From contig JBNGIS010033630.1 of the NCBI GenBank assembly GCA_049999725.1, positions 1 to 23,117 of the forward strand: DNA of 23,117 nucleotides, given 5' to 3'. Each line of letters begins with the position of its first letter. The first letter of the stretch is position 1. The stretch comes from Haplomitrium mnioides (taxonomy: Eukaryota > Marchantiophyta > Haplomitriopsida > Calobryales). A program made the position numbers and the translations under genes. Below, piece by piece: positions 13,031 to 21,188 of this stretch. The notes beneath the pieces are model-generated. The model had not been told where the DNA came from. It ran no database searches and worked only from the letters and a program-made list of their open reading frames with translations.

Positions 13031-14270
13031 CTAATCATAACCCTAGTATACAATAGTTTTAATAGAATATAAAGATAGATGTGCTAATCTACAAGACTGG
13101 TACTAATCATAACCCTAGTATACAATAGTTTTTATTGAACATAAAGATAAAGATGTACTAATCATAACCCTAGTATACAATAGTTTTCATAGAACTTAAA
13201 GATAGATTTGCTAATCTACTAGGGCTAGTAGTAATCATAACCCTATTGTACGACAGTTTCTAAGAACATAAAGATAGATGTGCTAATCTACTAGGACTAG
13301 TACTAATCATAACCCTAGTATACAATAGTTTTCATGGAAAAAAAAGATAAAGATGTACTAATCATAACCCTAATTTACAATAGTTTTCATTGAACAAACA
13401 CATAAAAGTGTACTAATCAGAACCCTAGTATACAATAGTTTTCATTGAACATAAGGATGAAGATGTACTAATAATAACCCTATTATACAATAGTTTTCAT
13501 AGAACATAAAGATAGATGTTCTAATTTAGTAGGACTAGAACTAATAATACCCCTAGTGTACAATAGTTTTCATTGAACAAAAAGTAAGATGTGCTAATGT
13601 ACTAGGACTAGTGCTAATTATAACTTTAGTATAGAATAGTTTTCATTGAACATAAAAATAAAGATGTACTAGCACTAGTACCAATCATAACCCTTGTTTC
13701 CAATAGTTTTCATTTAACATAAAGATACAGATGTGCTTATCAAAACCGTAGTATACAATTGTTTTTTATTGAACATACAGATAGATGTGCTAATCTACTT
13801 GGACTAATCATAACCCTATTGTACGACAGTTTCATGAAACATAAAGATAGATGTGCTAATCCACTAAGACTACTACTAATCATAACCCTAGTATACATAA
13901 GTTTTCATTGAACACAAAGATAAAGATGTTCTAATCATAACCCTAGTATATGATAATTTTCATAGAATATAAAGATAGATGTGCTAATCTACTAGGACTA
14001 GTACTAATCAAAACCCTAGTATACAATAGTTTTCATTGAACATAAAGAAAAAGATGTCCTAGTCATAACCATAGTGTACAATAGTTTTAATAGGATATAA
14101 AGATAGATGTCCTAGTCTACTAGGACTAGTACTAATCATAGCCCTAGTATACAATAGTTTTCATTGAACATGAAGATAAAGATGTACTACTCATAACCCG
14201 AAGTACAATAGTTTTTATAGACCATCACGATAGATGTGCTGATCTACTAGGACTTTTACTAATCATAACC
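12514..14270. repeat. Higher-order segment U2, copy 2
   Basis: Collinear with 1390-3350. It is shorter because about two dimers present at roughly 2400-2650 in copy 1 are absent here (offset drops from 11252 to 10991, a change of 261 bp). Its left part overlaps the 511-bp higher-order block, so that block was expanded on the copy-2 side only. Confidence 0.75.
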
Positions 14271-16256
14271 GTGGTGTACAATAGTTTTCATAGAACATAA
14301 AGATAGATGTGCTAATCTACTAGGACTAGTACTAATCATAACCCTAGTATACAATAGTTTTCATTGAACATAAAGATAAAGATGTACTAATCATAACCCT
14401 AGTGTACAATAGTTCTCATAGAACATGAAGATAGATGTGCTAATCTACTAGGACTAACACTAATCATAACCCTAGTATACAATAGTTTTCATTGAACATA
14501 AAGATGGATGTGCTAATATACTAGGAGTAGTGCTACTCATAACCCTAGTATAGAATAGTTTTCATTGAACATAAAGAAAAAGATGTAGTAATGATAACCC
14601 TAGTATACAATAGTTTTCATAGAACATAAAGATAGATGTGCTAATCTACTAGGACTAGTGCTAATCATAACCCTAGTATACAATAGTTTTCATTGAACAT
14701 AAAGATAGATGTGCTAATGTACTAGGACTAGTACTAATCATAACCCTTATATATAATAGTTTTCATTGAACATAAAGAAAAAGATGTACTAATAATAACC
14801 CTAGTGTACAATAGTTTTCATAGAACATAAAGATAGATGTGCTAATCTACTAGGACTAGTACTAATCATAACCGTAGTATACAATAGTTTTCATTGAACA
14901 TAAAGATAAAGATGTACTAATCATAACCCTAGTGTACAATAGTTTTTTATAGAACATGAAGATAGATGTGCTAATCTACTAGGACTAGTACTAATCATAG
15001 CCCTAGTATACAATAGTTTTCATTGAACATAAAGATAAATATGTACCAATCATAACCCTAAGTACAATAGTTTTCATAGACCATCAAGATAGATGTGCTA
15101 ATCTACTAGCCCTAGTACTAATTATAAGCCTAGTGTAAAAACGTTATCATTAAACATACAGATAGATGTGATATTCTACTAGGACTAGTACTAATCATAA
15201 CCCTAGTATACAATAGTTTTGATTTAACAAAAAGATAAAGATGTACTTATCATAACCCTAGTATACAATAGTTTTCATAGAACATAAAGATAGATGTGCT
15301 AATCTATTAGGCCTAGTACTAATCATCTCCCTAGGGTACAATAGTTTTCATATAACATAAAGATAGATGTGCTAATCTACTGGGACTAGTACTAATTATA
15401 ACCCTAGTGTACAATAGTTTTCATTGAACATAACGATAGATGTGCTGATCTAGTAGGACTAATACTAATCATAACCCTTGTATACAATAGTTTTCATTGA
15501 ACATAAAGATAAAGGTGTACTAATCATAACCCTAGTATACAATAGTTATCATAGAACATAAAGATAGATGTGCTAATCTACTAGGACTAGTACTAATCAT
15601 AACCCTAGTGTACAATAGTTTTCATTGAACATAGATATATATGTGATAATCTACTAGGACTAGTATTATTCATTACCCTAGTATACCATATTTTTCATTT
15701 AACATAAAGATGTACTTATCATAACCCTAGTATACAATAGTTTTCATAGGACATGAAGATAGATGTGCTAATCTACTAGGACTAGTACTAATCATAACCC
15801 TAGTATACAATAGTTTTCATTGAACATAAAGATAAAGATGTACTAATCATAACCCTAGTATACAATATTTTTCATAGATTATAAAGATAGATGTGCTAAT
15901 CTACTAGGACTAGCACTATTCATAACCCTAGTATACAATAGTTCTCATTGAACATAAAGAAAACGATGTACTAATCATAACCCTAGTGTACAATAGTTTT
16001 CATAGAACATAAAGATAGATGTGCTAATCTACTAGGACTAGTACTAGTTATTACCCTAGTACACAATAGTTTTTATTGAACATAAAGATAAAGATGTACT
16101 AATCATAACCCTAGTATACAATAGTTTTCAAAGAACATACACATAGATGTGCTAATCTAATAGGGGTAGTACTAATCATAACCCTAGTGTACAATAGTTT
16201 TCATTGAACATAGAGATAGATGTGATAATCTACTAGGACTAGTACTAATCATAACC

Positions 16257-16422
16257 TGTTGTGGTATGCATCTCACACAGAGAGAGTTGTACAGAGAACT
16301 GCTGCGCCGCACAATCCTTCCTTGATGTATTGATCAATGCAATGCCTAGATGAGAGGGATAAACGTTCCTCTTATCTGTACATACATCCTATATATAGGG
16401 GTGTCACTGTTGTCCTATAACA
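16257..16422 (-). repeat. 3' LTR (166 bp)
   Basis: On the minus strand it starts TGTTATAGG and ends CCACAACA, so it has the TG...CA ends and a 4-bp TGTT/AACA terminal inverted repeat expected of an LTR. A purine run GGGGAG abuts its start, as at the plus-strand priming site. A TATA-like box lies about 25 bp in. Its outer end meets satellite sequence ATAACC directly. It is short even for copia. The boundary on the satellite side is sharp. The inner boundary is inferred from the TG/CA rule because the partner LTR is not in the window. Confidence 0.85.
16388..16399 (-). promoter_or_regulatory. LTR TATA-box
   Basis: CCTATATATAGG is self-complementary and lies 24 bp inside the LTR start on the element strand. 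In an LTR this would position RNA polymerase II, with the transcript start some 25-35 bp further on (about 16355-16365). Inferred from motif and position only. Confidence 0.6.
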
Positions 16423-16429
16423 CTCCCCG
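16423..16429 (-). other. Polypurine tract (weak)
   Basis: The element strand reads CGGGGAG directly before the 3' LTR. In LTR retroelements this purine run resists RNase H and primes second-strand DNA synthesis. It is short and preceded by non-purine bases, so it is either minimal or eroded. Confidence 0.6.
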
Positions 16430-16430
16430 T

Positions 16431-16458
16431 TGGCTGATTCTTCTCCTGTAATCAGCCA
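16431..16458. other. Hairpin next to the polypurine tract
   Basis: TGGCTGATT (16431-16439) and AATCAGCCA (16450-16458) are perfect inverted repeats of 9 bp with a 10-nt pyrimidine-rich loop. The hairpin lies 1 nt from the purine tract, in the 3' untranslated part of the element transcript. Confidence 0.7.
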
Positions 16459-16863
16459 CACTTATCAACTAGTGATGTCCTATATACTTCTAATATGTGT
16501 AGTCTCATTAAAACCCTCCTGCTTTCTTCTGAGGGAAAGAGTGCTACCACATATAGAGTATTAAATAAAATAAATATATGAAAAATTTGTATGATGTTCA
16601 AAAATTGTTCCAAGATCATAAAATGATGATGTCTTGTAGGCGGTTCTCCTCTATCTGTTGTGTTGCCTCCGGTGCAGAATCTGATATGCTCCACAAGTTG
16701 ATATGCTCCACGAGATCACAAATCTGTTTTTGAGTATCTGCACTATAGCACAACTGTAAATAATCCTATGGTCAGCATCAATAAATATATATGCATCAAG
16801 AAGTACAACTCATAAATATGGAATATTTGACAACAGGTCAGAGTTTCAGATATGATGATGAGA
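16459..16863 (-). other. 3' untranslated region of the retroelement
   Basis: This stretch lies between the pol stop and the hairpin/purine tract. It has no convincing coding frame; short ORFs at 16452-16694 and 16743-17009 show no family features. On the element strand the region near 16500-16545 contains CTCTTTCCCTCAGAAGAAAG followed shortly by GGTTTTAATGAGAC. This resembles the CTTTTTCCCT...GGTTTTTAATGAGGC sequence often seen near the 3' end of plant copia elements. A 13-bp direct repeat, TGATATGCTCCAC, sits at 16682-16694 and 16699-16711. Confidence 0.65.
16682..16711. repeat. 13-bp direct repeat
   Basis: TGATATGCTCCAC occurs twice, with starts 17 bp apart, in the 3' untranslated region. 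It looks like a small local duplication with no clear role. Confidence 0.7.
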
Positions 16864-17835
16864 TTAAGTATGCTTCTTGTATATTTCAGATAGTTTTCTG
16901 AGACCAATACCCTCTGTGTGCTCTTTGTGTAGAGCAGGGAGTAGAGGTTTTGTGAACATATCGGCTCTGTTTTGTTTACTAGGTATCCATTGTACCTTGA
17001 TCTTGTCATTATGTTGTTTATGAGTATAGAAAATTTTTGGAGCTATGTGTTTTATTCTATCACCCTTGATGAATCCTTGGGCGATTTGGTCAACACATGG
17101 CCTGTTATCTTCAAATATAGTTGTAGGCTCTTGAATGAGAGGTTGGCCTGTGTTGGAGTTGATATGGTCAATGAGTTGGCGTAACCAAATGCATTCTCTA
17201 CTTGCCTCATACAGAGCTATTATCTCAGCATGGTTTGTAGATGTGGTAGTAATAGTTTGTTTTCTGCTTTTCCATGATATGGCTGTGCCCCTTTTAAGGA
17301 ATACATATCTTGTTTGAGACTTGCTGTCGTCCGGATCAGATAAGTATCCTGCATCAGCATATCCTATAATGTCATGTTCTGCATTTTTCGGGAAGAACAG
17401 TCCCATGTCTATGGTTCTTTGAAGGTATCTAAAAATCCTTTTGATGCCGTTCCAATGTCGTATAGTGGGTTGGGAACTGTATCTTGCCAGCAGGTTTACG
17501 ACAAAAGCTATGTCTGGTCTTGTTTGATTTGCAAGGTACATTAGTGCCCCTATTGCTGAAAGATATAGTTTTTCAGGTCCCAGTGTTGGTTCTGTTTCCT
17601 TTCTTTTTGAGAACATGTCTTTCATGGGGTCTGATGATCTGATTTCCATTGGAGTGCTCATTGGTTGAGCTTTATCCATGTTGAACTGTTTAAGGATTCT
17701 GGATGTGTAAGTGGATTGATGGATTAGTATTCCATCTTGTAGATGTTCAAACTGTATTCCCAGGCAGAAATCAGGTTCGCCGATATCTCGCATTTCGAAT
17801 ATGTCTTTCAGTTTCTCAATGGTGTCGTTGGCCAG
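16864..17835 (-). pseudogene. RT C-terminal part and RNase H
   Basis: It continues the RT frame after the TGA at 17836: LANDTIEKLKDIFEM, then MRDIGEPDFCLGIQFEHLQD. YLSAIGALMYLANQTRPDIAF and RHWNGIKRIFRYLQRT follow, the usual connection. RNase H landmarks are GYADAGYLSD (Asp), NHAEIIALYEA (Glu), FEDNRPCVDQ (Asp) and QNRADMFTKPL (Asp). RNase H removes the RNA strand of the hybrid. The frame is intact for about 970 bp and ends in IYKKHT at its natural stop. Odd changes include SQTRY where relatives have SQTGY, and EDNRPC where small residues are usual. Confidence 0.93.
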
Positions 17836-18945
17836 TCATGGTGTGCCAAAGATGTTAATGTCATCTACATATATAGCCACTATGACGTATTCAGGATTTT
17901 CTTGTTTCATGAAGAGACATGGTGCTATGTCCTCATTTGTAAAGTTTAAGGTCATCATTTCTGATTTGAATCTTTGATACCAGTTTCTACCACTCTGTTT
18001 AAGTCCGTACATTGATCGCAGGACTTGTACAGCCATTTTCTGGTTTGATGTGCCATTTGTTGCCATAGATGGTCTTGCTACTTGTACGTCTTTGTTTGGG
18101 CGATGTGGGACTAAAGGTCCCTGTTGATGTTTAATGTACATCTTCTTTGCTGGCTGGGCTAAAGGCCCATTATATCGTTGCATGTTTTGCAGATTATTTG
18201 TGGGGACTGAAGGTCCATTGTTGTCATGTGTGCTCAGCAAGTTTGTTGGCCTCATACATGATCTGTCTGCTGTTGTTTGCAACATATCATTCATAGCCTG
18301 GCATTTCGTTTTTGTCATAAGGACAGAAGGTCCTTGTTTGTTCATCAGGCTTGTGTATCCTCTTTGGACTGTAGGTCCATCTGCAGAATTTCGGCCTTTG
18401 GAGACAAAAGGTCTCTGTTTACCAATTTGGGTGTGAGTGACAAAAGGTCTACTCTCCCTTTTCTGGTCGTGTAGGACAAAAGGTCCATTTTGATATTGCT
18501 GGCCTCGAGGGACAAAAGGTCCACTTTCATATTTCTGCTTATGAGGGACAGAAGGTCCAACCTCATTTATTTGCTTCTCCCCCTCAATGTGGAATGATAT
18601 CGTGGAGATGAGTTCAGGGGGGGCTTTCATAAAAATTTGAGTGTCAAGTATGCCATATAAGTATGCAGTGATAACATCCATGATATGCATGGTGAGATTG
18701 CGTTGGATTGCAAACGCTATCATGTATCGATATGTGATTGTGTCCATGACTGGTGAGTATGTCAGATTGTAGTCTCGTCCAGGGATTTGAGTGTATCCTT
18801 TTGCGACTAGTCTCGCCTTGTATCTCGTGACTTCTCCTTTTGCATTCCTTTTCTTGACAAATATAAACCTGTAGTCTGTCAAGTTCATGTCTGGTGTGGC
18901 AAGTATGACTGATCCAAATACTTGTCGGTTTATTAGGGAGTCCAG
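17836..18945 (-). pseudogene. Reverse transcriptase with internal repeat insertion
   Basis: After the TAA at 18946 the same frame goes on: LINRQVFGSVI, FIFVKKRNAKGEVTRYKARL, VAKGYTQIPGRDY, SPVMDTITYR. Motif A is MDVITAYLYG (catalytic Asp about residue 71 from 18888). SMYGLKQSGRNWY and the YVDD box (17860-17871, two catalytic Asp) follow. The enzyme copies element RNA to DNA. Between FMKAPPEL and VLRSMYGLKQSG there are about 180 extra residues (about 18037-18576) that relatives lack, largely built of 12-residue repeats. A TGA at 17836-17838 ends this piece just after the YVDD box, and the frame resumes at once. Confidence 0.92.
18105..18560 (-). repeat. In-frame 36-bp minisatellite inside reverse transcriptase
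   Basis: On the plus strand the motif GGACAAAAGGTCC and its variants recur ten times. Counting from AGGTCC/AGGTCT/AGGCCC, copies start at 18115, 18163, 18211, 18328, 18373, 18409, 18445, 18481, 18517 and 18553. Intervals are 48, 48, 117, 45, 36, 36, 36, 36 and 36, all multiples of three. The encoded unit is about 12 residues, starting GPFVPH or similar. The 18373-18553 part is the most regular. Each unit has a small inverted repeat GGAC...GTCC. The reading frame is open right through. Confidence 0.9.
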
Positions 18946-19599
18946 TTATGAGTGTATGGCCTGTTCCCATTGTGGCCAATCTGTCTTGGATTGTGCATCT
19001 TGTACTGATATTGGATCGGGAATGGTATTGTCTATAGTGTGGGATACTGAATAGGCAAACATGTCGTCCATATTGGTTTGGTCACGTTTCCAGATATGAC
19101 CAATAAATGTATAGTCAATCGCGATTTCATTATTTTCTGGTATTGGTGGCGAATGAATTGTTTCTTGTATGAAGTTTGAATGTGGTTGTATTATAGGGTT
19201 GCTCAGTAAATGTGTAGTCGTTTTTGGCTTGTTTTTGGAGCCTAATGGTCTGCCTCTTTTGGCTTTAGGTGCAATCTCTGTTGCTGCAGTTGAGTCTTTT
19301 TGTAGTCTGGCAGGAGTATTTGTTGCCTCAATATGTGATTTAGTGAGGCTGGCTATGTCATTAAATGCGTCTCGCATTTTGATTAGGGTTTGTTGTAGGT
19401 TAAGGAGCCGTTGAACTTCATAGTCTGATTGTCCTGTTCTTGAATCAGGATGGAGTAGTGATTTGTTGTACCATATAAGATTGTCTTTTGTTGTTGTGTC
19501 AGAGGTGTTGTCTAGTATTAGGTTTGGGAAAACATCCTCGAAAAATTGACAGCTTGCAAATCGAGATTTGAAGACGTCAGATGTTGTGGGTTCCAAGTA
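18946..19599 (-). pseudogene. Integrase-RT connecting region with AT-hook-like motif
   Basis: It reads YLEPTTSDVFKSRFASCQF, later DSRTGQSDYEVQRLLNLQ and SHIEATNTPARL. These are typical of the variable stretch between integrase and RT in this plant copia group. An AKRGRPLGSKNKPK run holds an AT-hook-like RGRP core at 19246-19257, which may contact the minor groove of AT-rich DNA. The segment ends with KTDWPQWEQAIHS, the start of the RT fold, and an in-frame TAA at 18946-18948. The frame stays open for about 650 bp, longer than most other pieces of this element. Confidence 0.85.
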
Positions 19600-19799
19600 T
19601 CAGATGATTGATGGGGATTCATAACCAATGTATATCCCTTTTTGTCGTTGTGGTCCCATTTTTGTTTGGTGTGGGCCGAGAATGGGTACCAAGACAAGAC
19701 ATCCGAATGTCCGAAGGTGTGAGCCTGAGTGTCTTTTGCTGGTAGATATGGGTTCTAAGTTCCAGATTGTGATCTGTGGGGTGTTTGGTGGCAACAAAT
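19600..19799 (-). pseudogene. Integrase C-terminal part
   Basis: The frame reads SHLRTFGCLVLVPILG, then TKMGPQRQKGIYIGYESPS, a well-conserved block after the copia integrase core. It ends with TGA at 19600-19602 in SPSII-stop-YLEP. Plant relatives usually have Arg at this position, so CGA-to-TGA is the simplest explanation. The same frame continues directly beyond. Confidence 0.85.
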
Positions 19800-19960
19800 C
19801 TAATTTGGGTTCTGTTCTACTCAAGATTTTTGTATGTGTGTTACTTGTTAAATTCTTAAGGAGAGAACCTTCTGTGATCAATCAGTTAGTGGATACTAGT
19901 TGGTGGGTTGCAGTAGAGCAAGGAGTGCTCAAGATTGTGTGTGCCTATGGAATAGGTGGT
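19800..19960 (-). other. Non-aligning segment between integrase core and its C-terminal part
   Basis: Relatives pass from the RPSAF region to the HLRxFGC region within roughly 20-25 residues. Here about 240 bp separate them, and none of the three minus frames gives recognisable family sequence across 19800-19960. The downstream reading (MITEGSLLKNLTSN...) is open but unfamiliar until SHLRTFGC. It may be a small insertion, a local rearrangement, or heavy decay. The edges are approximate. Confidence 0.45.
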
Positions 19961-20448
19961 CATTTCAACGAGTTCAGGTTGAATGCAGAAGGTCTGAGTT
20001 TGATTAGGGTTGCGGCGTGTATCACCGCGTGTCCCCATGCAGATGTGGGGAGACAAGTGTTCAGTAATAAAGGTCTGGCGATCAGCTGTATGCGTTTGAT
20101 CGCGGATTCAGCTATGCCGTTCTGAAAATGGACATGCGGAACTGAGTATTGTATGTTAATACCTGCAGATGAGCAGAAGTCATCAAATGTTGAGGATGTG
20201 AATTCTTCTGCGTTGTCTACTCTCAGATTTTTGATTGGGTAGTCCAGGAATTGTGATGACAGTTTCAGTATTTGTGCCAACAGCTTAGGGAAGACCATGT
20301 TTTTGGTCGTCAGTAAGGACACTTGGGACCATTTGGATGATGCATCAATGGTCACTAGGAAGTATCTAAATGGTCCAGATGGAGGGTGGATGGGACCACA
20401 GACGTCTGCATGGATTTGTTCCAGAAAACATGGTATGGTGGTAGTCCT
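19960..20448 (-). pseudogene. Integrase catalytic core (rve)
   Basis: The frame starts just after the TGA at 20449 with ...FLEQIHADVCGPIHPPSG and VTIDASSKWS. The acidic triad is visible: Asp in VTIDAS (codon 20344-20346), Asp in RVDNAEEF (about 20215-20217) and Glu in QNGIAESAIKR (about 20107-20109). There are 35 residues between the last two, as expected for D,D(35)E. HFQNGIAES and PTSAWGHAVIHAA are strong plant copia signatures. The enzyme inserts element cDNA into the genome. The frame stops at 19960-19962, and the following DNA does not align well with the family. Confidence 0.92.
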
Positions 20449-20805
20449 TCATTTTGAAGGGGCAATCCGTAGTTTGCCTTGTGCACATGCCATGCAAAGA
20501 GAGTGCAGAGATATGGGTTGGGCATTATCAGGAATGCCGATATTGTCATGTTTGAGTCGGTAGAACATGTCCTTTCCCGGGTGTCCCAGTCTGTTGTGCC
20601 ATAGCTGGGTATCAGATAATCTCGCAGTGGATGCATGGTATGAGTGGATTTCAGTCGTGTAAAGGCCTGGTGGAGAGAGAGGAAAGGTTTCTTGTATCTG
20701 CATACCGTTATCTGTGTGCAGTAGAATGTGGAGGACTTCCCCTTGGCCTGCGTTCCCAGTCTGGATATGGTATCCATTTTGTCGGATATCTCGGAAGCTA
20801 ATGAG
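20449..20805 (-). pseudogene. GAG-pre-integrase domain (HHCC zinc-binding)
   Basis: The frame reads ISFRDIRQNGYHIQTGN, then LWHNRLGHPG, and after about 28 residues LCMACAQGK. His codons near 20598 and 20583 and Cys codons near 20496 and 20487 form the HHCC zinc-binding site found N-terminal to copia integrase. The domain helps integrase multimerise and bind DNA. It enters through the A-run frameshift at 20806-20810 and ends at an in-frame TGA (20449-20451) after KLRIAPSK. The same frame resumes beyond the stop. Confidence 0.87.
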
Positions 20806-20810
20806 TTTTT

Positions 20811-21188
20811 GGTTGTTGTGGGAGCATAGATAGCAGATGCTATGCTCAGTGTGGTTCCGTTCGGAAAATGGATTGTAGCTGGTCCATATCCTTCTTCGAT
20901 TTGGTTATGGCCGGAGATGGTGGCTATAGTCCTTGATGACGGGGTTACCGAAGTGAAATGTCTTCGGTCCTATAGAATGGTGTGTGATGATCCACTGTCA
21001 ACAATGCAAGTGTTGTTGAATGGTTCTGTGTGAGTTGGAGCCAAATGTTGTAGGGTATGGCTCTCTGGCTGTAGGTTGAAGTCAGGATATTCATCGACAT
21101 CTGCAAGTTCTGAAAGATTACCATGTACCTCAGGTTGTGCATATTTGAGGCTATTCTGGTAAAGAGCTACCAGGTGTGCTGGTATTCG
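20811..21188 (-). pseudogene. Aspartic protease region
   Basis: It follows the zinc knuckle in the same frame (RIPAHLVALYQNSLK). After about 75 residues comes CIVDSGSSHTIL, with the catalytic Asp codon at 20997-20999, then TISGHNQIEEGYGPATIHFPNGTTL. The spacing and the IxGxxxIxGxGxA-like block match the copia protease. A retroviral-type protease cuts the polyprotein and works as a dimer, hence one DSG motif per chain. A TAG stop follows HTIL at 20970-20972, and a frameshift in an A-run (20806-20810) breaks the downstream join. Confidence 0.82.

Larger units (their letters stand above)
1..16256. repeat. AT-rich satellite array, 128-bp A/B dimer
   Basis: The whole stretch is head-to-tail copies of one short unit, with no other DNA between copies. 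Two forms alternate. A is about 73 bp and runs from AACATAAAGATAGATGTGCT to TTTTCATAG. B is about 55 bp, starts AACATAAAGATAAAGATGTA and ends TTTTCATTG. Together they give a 128-bp period, so roughly 127 dimers fit. Hand counts on consensus units give about 32% GC for A and 25% for B, and neither consensus contains a CG dinucleotide. Stops are dense in all frames, so there is no coding content; a 63-codon minus-strand ORF at 9794-9985 is a chance product of the repeat. Alternation is broken locally by runs of one form and by one- or two-dimer gains and losses. Plant satellites of this size are typical of centromeric, pericentromeric or subtelomeric heterochromatin, but location cannot be read from the sequence. 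The array runs off the left edge. Confidence 0.98.

Noticed and set aside
1-16256. Regular repeats resembling a CRISPR array
   Set aside because: There are no unique spacers; the whole 128-bp period is repeat, with drift typical of a eukaryotic satellite. The neighbouring element is plant copia.
1-16256. Interstitial telomere array
   Set aside because: Only one AACCCTA per monomer is present, embedded in unrelated sequence; there are no tandem TTTAGGG or CCCTAAA runs.
19628-20125. 165-codon plus-strand ORF
   Set aside because: It lies antisense to the integrase, whose conserved residues read on the minus strand; the plus translation has no recognisable domain.
20355-20777. 140-codon minus-strand ORF
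   Set aside because: Out of frame with the GAG-pre-integrase domain, which reads LWHNRLGHPG and its Cys pair in the neighbouring frame.
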